Shown here in pieces: positions 44,240 through 52,818 of a stretch of DNA of 64,000 nt. Numbering within the stretch: the first letter of the stretch is position 1; each line of letters begins with the position of its first letter. Made by a program: the position numbers and the translations under genes. The stretch is from Microbacterium sp. ProA8 (GTDB lineage: Bacteria > Actinomycetota > Actinomycetes > Actinomycetales > Microbacteriaceae), in NCBI RefSeq assembly GCF_039905635.1, contig NZ_CP157000.1:4154001-4218000 (forward strand), in the 5' to 3' direction. The notes beneath the pieces are model-generated. The model saw only the letters and a program-made list of their open reading frames with translations. It was not told the origin of the DNA and did not search any database.

Positions 44240-44728
44240 TCAGACCCCGTCGACGATGCGCGCCAGGTGCTCGAGCCCTTCGCTCGTCCCGACCACGATG
44301 AGGGTGTCGCCCACCCTCAGCATGTCGGCCGGACCGGGTGCCGGCAGCACGCCGCCCGCACGGACGATCGCCACGATCGAGCAGCGGGTGAGCGTGCGGG
44401 CCCGCGTGTCGCCGAGCGGTCGCCCGACATACGGGCTGTCGGCGCGCAACGTGATCTTGCCGGTCGACAGGCCGTCGATCTGCTCACGGAGCCCTGCCAG
44501 CTGGGTCAGGATGACCGAGCCGCCGAGCACCTCCGACAGCGCGGTGGCCTCTTCATCGGTGAGAGCGACGGTCTGCGCGGTGCGATCCGGGTCGCCCGCG
44601 TCGGCGACCGCGAGCTCGCGACCGCCGTCGCGAAACGTGATGATCGACAGCCGCCGCCCGGCGGCGGTCTCGAGATCGTGCCGGATGCCGATCCCGGGCA
44701 GTTCCGCGCGGTCCACGTGTACGGACAT
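44240..44728 (-). CDS. Antiporter regulatory subunit with TrkA-C (RCK_C) domain, KhtT-like
   Basis: This 162-residue protein has an N-terminal half (SVHVDRAELPGIGIRHDLETAAGRRLSIITFRDGGRELAVAD...DEEATALSEVLGG) matching the KhtT-type subunit. The C-terminal TrkA-C domain (about 85-160) reads IDGLSTGKITLRADSPYVGRPLGDTRARTLTRCSIVAIVRAGGVLPAPGPADMLRVGDTLIVVGTSEGLEHL. TrkA-C domains bind small ligands and gate the antiporter, often in response to nucleotides such as c-di-AMP. It pairs directly with the antiporter subunit (43036-44238). The start is ATG 44728. Confidence 0.85.
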   Translation of the reverse strand: MSVHVDRAELPGIGIRHDLETAAGRRLSIITFRDGGRELAVADAGDPDRTAQTVALTDEEATALSEVLGGSVILTQLAGLREQIDGLSTGKITLRADSPYVGRPLGDTRARTLTRCSIVAIVRAGGVLPAPGPADMLRVGDTLIVVGTSEGLEHLARIVDGV

Positions 44729-44810
44729 GCCCCCATCTTGGCACCGCTGCCGCGCGCGGGTCAGGGCCTGTCCTGCGTACTCCTTCGCCCGACCGATCGG
44801 GCAGCGCCCG

Positions 44811-46394
44811 TCATCCGAGCATCGTCCCCTCCGCGGCCGCATTCGCCACCGGGTCGGGCAGGCGCCGCATGCGGAACGCGTTCAGTGCGCCCAGCAGCGC
44901 GGCGAGGATCGGGATCAGCAGCGCGACCTGCAGCGCGATGTGGCGGGCCTCGGTGTTGATGCGGACGACCTCGTCGGCGGTCGCCGCGGGCTCGTCCTCG
45001 AGCAGCTCCTCGAGGCCGGTGTTCGACATCAGCTGCGCGTCCTCTTCGAGAACGGTCGAGACCTGCTGCTGCTCCTCCGGCGTGAGCACGGTGCTCGCAT
45101 CGGAGAGCGCGGTGAACGACGTGGCGAGGGTGGCGAGCATGATGGCGCCGGCGAACGCGAGGCCGAACGAGAGCCCGAACGATCCTGCCGCGGAGTTGAC
45201 CCCGGCCGCCTCGCTGACCCGCTCGTCGGAGATGGGCGACAGGGTGTAGTTGTTGAGCTGCGAGACGAGCAGGCCCAGCCCCGACCCGGTGATGACGAGC
45301 GGCACCGCGAGGAACCACCCCGAGTCGGCGATCGGCACGAGCGGGACGATCGCGACGAGCCCCACGAGGGCGAGCGAGAACCCGATGAGGATCAGGTTCG
45401 CCGGGCGCCCCTTGCCGCGGCGGCCGGCCCAGATCGCCACCGCGAACATGCTCAGCGACAGCGGCGCGATCGACAGGCCCGCCTGCAGCGCGTTGTACTC
45501 GAGCACCATCTGCAAGTAGAGCGGCAGCACGATCATCGTGCCGCCGAGCGCGATCTGCTGAAGGAGCTGCCCGCTCACCCCGGTGCGGAACGGCTTCGAC
45601 GAGAAGAGCGCGGGGTCGAGCAGCACCGGCTTGCCCCGCTTCTTGCGGGCGTTGAGCCACCACGCGAGCCCCCCGAGGGCGACGATGCCGAGGCCGATGA
45701 GGAGTCCGACATAGCCGCCGCCCTCCTGCCAGACGAGGATCCCGAGCACGACGCCGCCCATGCCGACGACCGACAGTCCGGCGCCGACGAGGTCGATGGA
45801 GCGGTCTCCGTGGTACTTCACGTCTTTCACGAGACCGAGGCCGAGGAGCACGACGGCGATGATGACGGCCTCGAGCGCGAACGCGACCCGATACGACCAG
45901 AACGTCGTGATGAACCCGCCGAGCAGCGGGCCGACCGCCGCGGCGATCGCGGCGGATGCGCCCACGAGCGCGTAGACGCGCTTCTGGTGCTCCCCGACGA
46001 AGTTGCCGTGGATGAGCGACTGCATCGACGGCAGCAGGAGGGAGGCGCCGATCCCGCCGATCACCGCCCAGAAGATGATGACGCTCGTGAGGCTCTGCGC
46101 GAAGGTCATCGCCACCGCGCCGACGGCGTAGCCGAGGAGACCCAGGGTGTAGGCGAGCTTGCGTCCGATGAGGTCGCCGGTCTTGCCGCCGAGCAGGATG
46201 AAGGCGGCCGACACCAGGGCTTCGAGCGCGATCGCGCCCTGCACGCCGCTCGCGGTCGTGTCGAGCTCGGTCACCACCGCCGAGATCGAGACGTTCATGA
46301 TCGACGTGTCCACCACGAGCACGAACATCGCCATGGCGAGCAGGATGGCGAGGCGGCCGTTGAAGGCCGGCGCCGGCGTGGATTCGCGAGTCAT
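44811..46394 (-). CDS. MFS transporter, DHA2 (14-TM drug:H+ antiporter) type
   Basis: This 527-residue protein has about 14 spans. It contains LAILLAMAMFVLVVDTSIMNVSISAVVTEL, the motif D1-like sequence of DHA2 pumps, FILLGGKTGDLIGRKLAYTLGLLGYAVGAV (motif A) and ASAAIAAAVGPLLGGFITTFWSYRVAF (motif C region). A large extracellular insert near the C-terminus (SDASTVLTPEEQQQVSTVLEEDAQLMSNTGLEELLED) precedes the last span. It would export cationic drugs or metabolites using the proton gradient. The substrate is not decidable. It is divergent from the UMF1-type MFS gene. Confidence 0.87.
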   Translation of the reverse strand: MTRESTPAPAFNGRLAILLAMAMFVLVVDTSIMNVSISAVVTELDTTASGVQGAIALEALVSAAFILLGGKTGDLIGRKLAYTLGLLGYAVGAVAMTFAQSLTSVIIFWAVIGGIGASLLLPSMQSLIHGNFVGEHQKRVYALVGASAAIAAAVGPLLGGFITTFWSYRVAFALEAVIIAVVLLGLGLVKDVKYHGDRSIDLVGAGLSVVGMGGVVLGILVWQEGGGYVGLLIGLGIVALGGLAWWLNARKKRGKPVLLDPALFSSKPFRTGVSGQLLQQIALGGTMIVLPLYLQMVLEYNALQAGLSIAPLSLSMFAVAIWAGRRGKGRPANLILIGFSLALVGLVAIVPLVPIADSGWFLAVPLVITGSGLGLLVSQLNNYTLSPISDERVSEAAGVNSAAGSFGLSFGLAFAGAIMLATLATSFTALSDASTVLTPEEQQQVSTVLEEDAQLMSNTGLEELLEDEPAATADEVVRINTEARHIALQVALLIPILAALLGALNAFRMRRLPDPVANAAAEGTMLG

Positions 46395-46578
46395 GGACGA
46401 AGCAAACCATCCGGCCCCCCTCGAGCGCTACGGCGAGACGAACATACGACTGCCACCACGCCGTTACGGAACCGATGTCGGGAGCGGCGCGGCGCCGGAG
46501 TAGCCTGGCGTGGCGCCGCGATGCGGCGGCGCTGCCGGTGCCACCCGCCGTTCACCGAAGGGCCATACCTTGCCGACC

Positions 46579-48063
46579 ATGGGCAACGAGCACGAACCCC
46601 CCGCGTCCCGTCCCGGCGAGCCCCAGCAATCACCGACGCCTCCCGCTCCGCCGGCGACCGCCACCACGGGCGCCATCGCGGCGATGGGCCTCGACCTTCA
46701 GGAGGGCGCCCATATCCCGCGCAGGCGGGTGATCTCCTGGGCACTGTGGGACTGGGCCACGCAGCCGTTCAACACGGTGCTGCTGACGTTCGTGTGGGTG
46801 CCGAGCTTCCTCGTCTCGCCGTTCTTCCTCGACCCGGCGATCGCGGCGAGCGGCGTCATCGACGGCGACACGATCGACTGCGACACCGCGGCGAACACGG
46901 CTACCGAGTACTGCCGGGCGCTCGGCACGCTCGACAGCAACCTCGGCTGGGGCATCACGGCGGCAGGCGTGCTCATCGCGCTCCTCGCGCCGGTGCTCGG
47001 CCAGCGCGCCGACGCGGCCGGCCGCAAAAAGCTGATGCTCGGCATCTTCACCGCCCTGCTCATCCTGTGCCAGCTCGCGATGGCCTTCGTGGGCGGCGTG
47101 CCCACGCAGTTCTGGTTCGGCGTCGCGATGATCGCCGTCGGCAGCATCGTCGGCGAGATCGCCGGCGCGAATTACAACGCACTGCTCGTGTCGGTGTCGA
47201 CGCCCAGGACCGTCGGCAAGGTGTCAGGTCTCGGGTGGGGCTTCGGGTACCTCGGCGGCATCATCGCCCTCGCCATCGTCGTGGGGCTCATCCTCGGCGG
47301 GGTCCTCGACGGCACGCAACCGCTGACCTTCCAGCTCATCGCCGCGGGAGCGACGGTGTGGACGCTGCTCTTCGTGATCCCGATCTTCCTCAACGTGCCC
47401 GAGCCTCCCCCGGCGCCCGATGCCCGCCGCGTCGGCTTCTTCCGCGGGTACGTCGAGCTGGCGCGATCGATTGCGCGCCTGTGGCGCGATACGCGCCCCA
47501 CCTTCTGGTTCCTGCTCGCGTCGGCCGTGTACCGCGACGGGCTGGCAGCCGTCTTCACGTTCGGCTCGGTGATCGCGGGGCGGGTGTTCGGGTTCGGCTT
47601 CACGGATCTCGTCGTCTTCGGCATCGTGCTGAACCTCGTCGCCGGCGTCTCGACGATCTTCGCCGGCCGTCTCGACGACCGCTTCGGCCCGAAGCCGGTC
47701 ATCCTCGTCGCCATCGGCGTCCTGGTGCTGTGCTGCCTCACGGTGTTCTTCGGTGCGGGAGCGGGCAAGGGCCTGTTCTGGGTCGTCGGCATCGTGCTCG
47801 CCGCGTTCGTCGGCCCCGCGCAGGCCGCGTCGCGCTCGTTCCTCGCACGGGTCACGCCGGCGGGGCACGAGGGTGAGATCTTCGGCCTCTACGCGACCAC
47901 GGGGCGCGCGGCGAGCTGGATGGCGCCGCTGCTGTGGGGCGTCTTCATCGCGACCGCCGCGCACCAGACGCTGTACGGCATTCTGGGGATCGCTCTCGTC
48001 CTCGCGGTCGGCTTCGTCCTGCTGCTGTTCGTCAAGGCTCCGCGGCGCGTCGCGCAGAGCTGA
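46579..48063 (+). CDS. MFS transporter, UMF1/Atg22-like
   Basis: This 494-residue protein has a hydrophilic Pro-rich N-terminus (about 1-47), then about 12 spans. RRRVISWALWDWATQPFNTVLLTFVWVPSF contains the WALYDWA motif of UMF1/Atg22-like permeases. GQRADAAGRKKLML is motif A. A long insert between spans 1 and 2 carries two or three cysteines (DTIDCDTAANTATEYCRALG), possibly an extracytoplasmic disulfide. Later motifs are GKVSGLGWGFGYLGGIIALA and FGLYATTGRAASWMAPLLWG. Fungal relatives export amino acids from vacuoles; the bacterial substrate is unknown. The start is ATG 46579. Confidence 0.83.
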   Translation: MGNEHEPPASRPGEPQQSPTPPAPPATATTGAIAAMGLDLQEGAHIPRRRVISWALWDWATQPFNTVLLTFVWVPSFLVSPFFLDPAIAASGVIDGDTIDCDTAANTATEYCRALGTLDSNLGWGITAAGVLIALLAPVLGQRADAAGRKKLMLGIFTALLILCQLAMAFVGGVPTQFWFGVAMIAVGSIVGEIAGANYNALLVSVSTPRTVGKVSGLGWGFGYLGGIIALAIVVGLILGGVLDGTQPLTFQLIAAGATVWTLLFVIPIFLNVPEPPPAPDARRVGFFRGYVELARSIARLWRDTRPTFWFLLASAVYRDGLAAVFTFGSVIAGRVFGFGFTDLVVFGIVLNLVAGVSTIFAGRLDDRFGPKPVILVAIGVLVLCCLTVFFGAGAGKGLFWVVGIVLAAFVGPAQAASRSFLARVTPAGHEGEIFGLYATTGRAASWMAPLLWGVFIATAAHQTLYGILGIALVLAVGFVLLLFVKAPRRVAQS

Positions 48064-48194
48064 GTCGCGCAGAGCTGAGAGGCGGACCGCAGGGCCCCGC
48101 GGCATCCGATAATCTCGCATTCGGTGAGAGATCACCGGTGCGACTGGGGGGCCGTCGCGCTCCCCCGCGCCGCAGCCGAATCCCGAGAGGCACC

Positions 48195-48764
48195 GTGATC
48201 CCGCCGACCCAGCGACGACTCGCCGAGCGTCGGCGCGTGGCACGCCATCGCCGCGCCCTCGGCTATTGGGGCGTGCTGATCGCGATGTTCCTCTCACTGT
48301 GGATCGGCACCACCGTCGTTCCCCCCGCGTGGCTGCACACCCCCGCGCTCTTCGGCCACCTGGCTTCGGTGATCGCCGGCCTCGGCGCCGCTGTGCTCCT
48401 CGAGCTCAGTGGACTGCTCTGGATGCTGCGGCGCGCGGCGCTCGACGACCTCCGCCGCGTCGAGGGCCTGGTGAGCACGCTCGCGTGGCTCGGCATCGCC
48501 GGGCTGCTCGCGACGGGTGCGTTCCTGCAGCCCGACCTCGGGCAGCCGCTGACCGCGATCAAGATGGTCGCGGTGCTCATCGCCGCCATGAACGGGGTCG
48601 GGATGACGCGACTGACCGACGAGTTGGCGCGGCTTCCGGGCGGCGTGCGGTTCTCGGCCTTGCCCCGTCGATTGCAGGCATGGTGCGTCTGGAGTGCGGT
48701 CGTCTCGCAGTCGGCATGGTGGACCGCGGTGCTGATCGGGATGCTGAGCACCGCTTCACGGTGA
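48195..48764 (+). CDS. Four-span membrane protein of unknown function
   Basis: This 189-residue protein has a basic N-terminus (PPTQRRLAERRRVARHRRALG) and about four spans: about 24-42, 54-78, 91-108 and 168-185. The start at GTG 48195 is preceded by GAGAGG. I see no catalytic motif. It is separated from the upstream MFS gene by 131 nt and from the next gene by 114 nt. Small actinobacterial membrane proteins of this kind are common and uncharacterised. Confidence 0.6.
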   Translation: MIPPTQRRLAERRRVARHRRALGYWGVLIAMFLSLWIGTTVVPPAWLHTPALFGHLASVIAGLGAAVLLELSGLLWMLRRAALDDLRRVEGLVSTLAWLGIAGLLATGAFLQPDLGQPLTAIKMVAVLIAAMNGVGMTRLTDELARLPGGVRFSALPRRLQAWCVWSAVVSQSAWWTAVLIGMLSTASR

Positions 48765-48803
48765 TCTCTCGGCATCCTCGCCCTCGCCTCGCAACGTCGG
48801 TCA

Positions 48804-48823
48804 GGTTAGGCTCTAGCCTTACC
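48804..48823. promoter_or_regulatory. Possible DtxR/IdeR-type iron box
   Basis: GGTTAGGCTCTAGCCTTACC is an imperfect palindrome (16 of 20 positions symmetric) resembling actinobacterial iron-repressor sites built on TTAGGTTAGCCTAACCTAA. It lies 56 nt upstream of the solute-binding/VWA gene. The match is partial, and regulation by iron is only a suggestion. Confidence 0.35.
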
Positions 48824-48878
48824 GGACTACCCGGCCGGTGACCCCCCGCCCGGCCTCACGGCCGCATCGACCTCGAGG

Positions 48879-50939
48879 ATGCCCATGCGCGATCAGACGC
48901 GCGGCGACGAGGACGCGCCCGGACCCCGCCGCGGCCAGTCCTTTCAGCCGGAGACCGCTGCAGTGCCTGCGGCATCGCCCCCCGCTCTCTCTCCCACCCT
49001 CTCGTCCACCGCATCGTCCGCGGCGCCTGCCAAGCCGGCCGCGCCCTCGGCGATCGACGAACGCCGTGAACGCCGGCGCAAGCGCCGGCGCCGGATGGTG
49101 ATGTGGACCACCGTCGTCGGCATCGTGGTGCTGGTCGGATCGATCAGCACCGTGTCGTACGCGATCGTGTCGAATCTCGCCGAACCGGAGCCGGCCGCGG
49201 AAGAGCCGGCGGCCGCACCCCCCGCGGTCGTCGAGGCGATCGAGTTCCCGCAGGACGAACCGGCCGCTGCCGCCGGAGCCCAGCCGTGCGCGACGGTGAG
49301 CGTGCTCTCGTCGTTCGAGAACGCCGAGATGGTGGAGAGCCTCGCCGCCGCCTACAACAGCCAGCCGCGCAACGTCGCGGGCTCGTGCGTCACGGTGACG
49401 ACCGCGAAGGAGAAGTCCGGGCTCGCCGCCGCGGTGGTGGCGACAGGGTTCCCCAACCTGGGCGCCGAGCAGAAGCCGACCGTCTGGCTGCCCGACTCCT
49501 CCACCTGGGTCGACGTCGCCCAGTCCCAGGGAGCCACGAACCTGCGCGCCGACGGCACGAGCGTCGCGATCTCGGACGTCGTGATCGCAATGCCCGAGAC
49601 CCTCGCCGAGGCGATCGGATGGGATGCCGCGGCGCCCACCTGGAACGACATCTTCCAGGCGGCGGGCGACCCCGACCTCTGGAGCGGTCTCGGACACCCG
49701 GAGTGGGGCGCGTTCAAGCTCGGCAAGACCAGCCCCCTGATGGCGACCTCGGGCGAGGCCGCCATGTACGCGTCGTACGGCACCGCGGCGGGGTCGCTCG
49801 CCGACCTCACCGCGGCGCAGGTGCAGGACCCCACCGTGCAGGCCGAGGTGCACGAGAACGAGACGGCGACCAGCCACTACATGGCCACGCCCGAGCACTT
49901 CCTCTGGCACGCGCGCCAGGCCGAGGCATCCGGTTCCACCGCCGACTTCCTCTCGGCGGTCATCGTCGACGAGAAGTCGGTGTGGGATTACAACCGCGGC
50001 ATCACCAGCCGTGACGGCATCACCCGCACCCAGGGCGAACCGCCGTCGGAACAGCTCGTGCCGATCTACCCGACCGACGGGTACTACTCGGCCGACAACC
50101 CCGTGATGCGACTCACGGGCGAGTGGATCGACCCCGTCGAGGCGGAGGCCGCGGCGGACTTCATCCGCTTCACGCACACCGCGCAGGGCCAGTCGGCCGT
50201 GCGCGCCGCCGGCTACCGCGACCTCAACCGCGCCCTCGACGAGGGCGTCGCGGATGTCGGCCAGCTCGACGCCGCCCAGCAGGGCACGCTGGCGTTCCCT
50301 GCCGCCGATGTCGTGACGGCCGTGCAGGCGTCGTTCCCGGAGGTGCGCAAGCGCGCGAACGTGCTGTTCCTGCTCGACGTCTCGGGGTCGATGGACGAGC
50401 CCATTCCCGCGGGCGACACCAAGCTCACGCAGGCTCGCAAGGCGATCGAAGCGGCGCTCGGGCACTTCACCACGGGCGATGACGTCGGTCTCGCGGCCTT
50501 CGCGCAGGGTCCGGACGGCGCGATGCTGCCCGGTCTCGTGGCGCCGGTCTCCGACATCGGCGGGTCGCGCGATACGTTCCTCGGTGCACTCGGCGGGCTC
50601 ACGTCGATGGGAGACACGCCGCTGTACCAGGCGGTCGACACGTTCGCCGCGCAGCAGGCGGCGTCGTGGACGAGCGACCACATCAACGCGATCGTGCTGC
50701 TCAGCGACGGTGAGAACGACACCCCGAACGCCCCGACCATCGGCGCCGACCAGATGCTCGCGAACCTGAAGGACATGCACCACGCGACACCGGTGCTCAT
50801 CTTCACGCTCGCCTACGGGGCCGACGCCGACGTGGCGACCCTGCAGTCGATCTCGAGCGCCACGGGCGCCCACTACTACGACGCGACCGACCCGTCCAAG
50901 CTCCAGGCCGTGCTCGGCGACCTCGTGACGAGCTTCTGA
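48879..50939 (+). CDS. Membrane-anchored solute-binding / von Willebrand A (VWA) fusion protein
   Basis: This 686-residue protein has a Pro/Ala/Ser-rich basic N-terminus ending RRERRRKRRRRM, one span (about 74-96: VMWTTVVGIVVLVGSISTVSYAIV) and an Ala/Pro/Glu-rich linker. A periplasmic-binding-protein-like domain follows at about 125-470 (CATVSVLSSFENAEMVESLAAAYNSQ; PTWNDIFQAAGDPDLWSGLGHPEWGAFKLGKTSPLMATSG). The C-terminal VWA domain starts at about 494, with MIDAS D500-x-S502-x-S504 in LLDVSGSMDEP and later GDTPLYQAVD. Both domains should be outside the cell. Such fusions are widespread in actinobacteria and uncharacterised. It could bind a ligand and a partner protein. ATG 48879 or 48885 may be the start. 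Confidence 0.8.
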   Translation: MPMRDQTRGDEDAPGPRRGQSFQPETAAVPAASPPALSPTLSSTASSAAPAKPAAPSAIDERRERRRKRRRRMVMWTTVVGIVVLVGSISTVSYAIVSNLAEPEPAAEEPAAAPPAVVEAIEFPQDEPAAAAGAQPCATVSVLSSFENAEMVESLAAAYNSQPRNVAGSCVTVTTAKEKSGLAAAVVATGFPNLGAEQKPTVWLPDSSTWVDVAQSQGATNLRADGTSVAISDVVIAMPETLAEAIGWDAAAPTWNDIFQAAGDPDLWSGLGHPEWGAFKLGKTSPLMATSGEAAMYASYGTAAGSLADLTAAQVQDPTVQAEVHENETATSHYMATPEHFLWHARQAEASGSTADFLSAVIVDEKSVWDYNRGITSRDGITRTQGEPPSEQLVPIYPTDGYYSADNPVMRLTGEWIDPVEAEAAADFIRFTHTAQGQSAVRAAGYRDLNRALDEGVADVGQLDAAQQGTLAFPAADVVTAVQASFPEVRKRANVLFLLDVSGSMDEPIPAGDTKLTQARKAIEAALGHFTTGDDVGLAAFAQGPDGAMLPGLVAPVSDIGGSRDTFLGALGGLTSMGDTPLYQAVDTFAAQQAASWTSDHINAIVLLSDGENDTPNAPTIGADQMLANLKDMHHATPVLIFTLAYGADADVATLQSISSATGAHYYDATDPSKLQAVLGDLVTSF

Positions 50940-50960
50940 GCGCGGCGACCTGGTCCGCGG

Positions 50961-51659
50961 CTAGGACGCCCCGGGCCAGGAGTCGGCGAGTTTCGTCAGC
51001 AGTCGCGCAAGCTCCGCGCGCTCGTCGTCGGTGAAGGCGGCGAGCGCCGCGTCCATCGCCTCGCGCCGCTCGCCCCGGAAGCCGCGCACGAGCCGGGTTC
51101 CGGCATCCGTCAGCGCCACGCGCGTGCGGCGGGCATCGCCGGGGTCGGCCTCGCGCCGCACCAGCCCCAGCTCGACCGCCTGCTGCACGAGCCGCGACGC
51201 GCGGGGCTGATCCACGCCCACCGCGTCGGCGATCTCGCCGACCGACAGCGGATGGGATGCCGCGGCCAGCGCCTCGAGCAGTCTGAGTCGTGCCGGTCCT
51301 CCGATGCGTCCGGCGCCGCCCCACGGCGGCCCGCCGAACCCGGGAGGCCCGCCGAACCCCGGAACGGTCGCACCCCGGCCCCAGGGCCCGCCGCGGCCGC
51401 CGCGACCCGCGAAGCCGCGGATCGGCTCGTCGCCATGCGCCTGATCCGGGCCGTGGCCCGCGTGCTCGCCGTCGTCGTGCCCGCCGTCGTGGCCGTGGCC
51501 GCCGCCGTGACCGTGAGGCCCTGCGTGCCCATGGCTGTGCGGGCCTGAGCCGTGGGGCCCGGAGCCGTCCGCCCACGGCGGGCGGGGCATCCGCCGTCCG
51601 CGCAGGCGCGCGAGCGCGGCGGCGATGGCGTCGGCGGGGTCGGCGGGAGTGGACGGCAT
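50961..51659 (-). CDS. MarR-family regulator with His/Gly-rich N-terminal segment
   Basis: This 232-residue protein has a histidine-rich stretch of about 45 residues near the N-terminus (GPHSHGHAGPHGHGGGHGHDGGHDDGEHAGHG), then a Gly/Pro-rich linker. A MarR winged helix follows (ARLRLLEALAAASHPLSVGEIADAVGVDQPRASRLVQQAVELGLVRREADPGDARRTRVALTDAGTRLV). The His-rich part could bind Ni, Zn, Cu or Co, and may be a metal sensor or store. It is divergent from another His-rich MarR-type protein, sharing a 117-nt gap with several GACATGTAA-type sites. The ATG start at 51659 lies within a stretch that may also be part of the operator. Confidence 0.8.
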   Translation of the reverse strand: MPSTPADPADAIAAALARLRGRRMPRPPWADGSGPHGSGPHSHGHAGPHGHGGGHGHDGGHDDGEHAGHGPDQAHGDEPIRGFAGRGGRGGPWGRGATVPGFGGPPGFGGPPWGGAGRIGGPARLRLLEALAAASHPLSVGEIADAVGVDQPRASRLVQQAVELGLVRREADPGDARRTRVALTDAGTRLVRGFRGERREAMDAALAAFTDDERAELARLLTKLADSWPGAS

Positions 51660-51668
51660 GCGTCCAAC

Positions 51669-51735
51669 TTACATGCGACTTGACATGTATTCGAATTACA
51701 TGTCACACTGCATGCACATGCACTTCGACATGTAA
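51669..51735. promoter_or_regulatory. MarR-type multi-site operator between two divergent regulators
   Basis: A 25-nt near-palindrome at 51681-51705 has arms TGACATGTA/TACATGTCA around TTCGAAT. It is flanked by further half-sites TTACATG (51669-51675) and GACATGTAA (51727-51735). Several ACATG and CATGCACATG units lie between. This is a typical MarR-dimer array for autoregulated divergent genes. Confidence 0.7.
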
Positions 51736-51776
51736 TCCGGCGGCCCCTCGTGCGGCCCCTCCGTAAAGGACTTCCC

Positions 51777-52667
51777 ATGAACGACATCACTGACAACCCC
51801 GAGAACGACAACGAATCCGAGACTCCCCTGCCCACCGACCGGCGTCCGCTGGGCTACTGGCTGCGCGCGGTCGACGGGCTGCTGACGCGCGAGTTCGCGA
51901 CGGCGCTCGACGCCGAAGGCGTCAGCCGACGCGACTGGATGCTGCTGAACCTGGTCTCCGGCGACATCGACGCTCCGGAGCTGCGTGAGCGCCTCGCCCG
52001 CAAGGGCAAGCGCCTGCGTGGCCTCGAAGAGCGCGGCTGGGTCGAGGAGCACGGCGACGGCACGTGGAGTCTGACCGACCTCGGCCGCTCCGAGAAGGAC
52101 CGCATCGGCGTCATCGTCGACGGCATCCGCTCGCGCGTGGTCGACGCGGTCGGCGACGCCGAGGCGTACGCGGCGCTGACGAGCTCACTCGAGGCGATCG
52201 CCCGCGAATTCGGCTGGGACGAGAACACCACCGGCCGCGAGCGCGGCTTCGGCGGGTTCGGCGGATTCGGCCGGCGCGGCTTCCCGGGCTCCGGCCCGCA
52301 GTTCCGCGGCCACGGCTTCGGCCCGGGCTGGCGCCAGGGCTTCGCCGGGGGGCCGCGGCCGTTCGAGCCCGACATCCACGAGGGCTACGGCCACAACCGC
52401 CACCGCGGCTTCGCGCCCGGGCGCCCCGGCCACCCGGCCGAGCGCTTCGACGAGCCGATGCGCGGCTACGGCGATGAAGGATGCCACGGCCACCACCCGC
52501 ACGCCGGCCATGGCCACCATGACCACGAGGCCGACCACGGCTACCACGGTCACCACGGCCACCACGGCGAGCGCGGCCACGGCCGCGGTGGCCGAGGTGC
52601 GCAGCAGGCGTACGAGCGCGGCTTCGACGCCGGCTTCGCACGAGGCCGGGAGGCCGGCGCCGCCTGA
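51777..52667 (+). CDS. MarR-like regulator with His-rich C-terminal tail
   Basis: This 296-residue protein starts at ATG 51777, preceded by AAAGGA. The N-terminal 130 residues form a MarR-type helix-turn-helix (RPLGYWLRAVDGLLTREFATALDAEGVSRRDWMLLNLVSGDID...LARKGKRLRGLEERGWVEEHGDGTWSLTDLGRSEKDRI). A Gly/Phe/Arg-rich linker follows. The tail (about 225-275) is very rich in His (GYGDEGCHGHHPHAGHGHHDHEADHGYHGHHGHHGERGHG) and carries a single Cys. It is divergent from the His-rich MarR protein at 50961, and both probably bind the shared operator. Metal sensing is inferred; the DNA-binding half is well supported. Confidence 0.78.
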   Translation: MNDITDNPENDNESETPLPTDRRPLGYWLRAVDGLLTREFATALDAEGVSRRDWMLLNLVSGDIDAPELRERLARKGKRLRGLEERGWVEEHGDGTWSLTDLGRSEKDRIGVIVDGIRSRVVDAVGDAEAYAALTSSLEAIAREFGWDENTTGRERGFGGFGGFGRRGFPGSGPQFRGHGFGPGWRQGFAGGPRPFEPDIHEGYGHNRHRGFAPGRPGHPAERFDEPMRGYGDEGCHGHHPHAGHGHHDHEADHGYHGHHGHHGERGHGRGGRGAQQAYERGFDAGFARGREAGAA

Positions 52668-52689
52668 GCCCCGCCATCCTCACTCCCGG

Positions 52690-52733
52690 AAGGGTGGACT
52701 CCCGCGTCTTGCACGTGCGGGAATCCGCCCTTT
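52690..52733 (+). terminator. Terminator after the His-rich MarR gene
   Basis: The arms at 52690-52707 and 52713-52733 form a long imperfect hairpin (GGGTGGACTCCCGC against GCGGGAATCCGCCC) and end in CTTTC. It starts 22 nt after the stop at 52667. Confidence 0.6.
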
Positions 52734-52818
52734 CGCCGTTCCGGGGCACGGGGAGGGGACGGGCGGCGAGGAAGTGGCGCGATACACGCGCGTCACACCG
52801 GCGAGGCAAGATGGGCAG

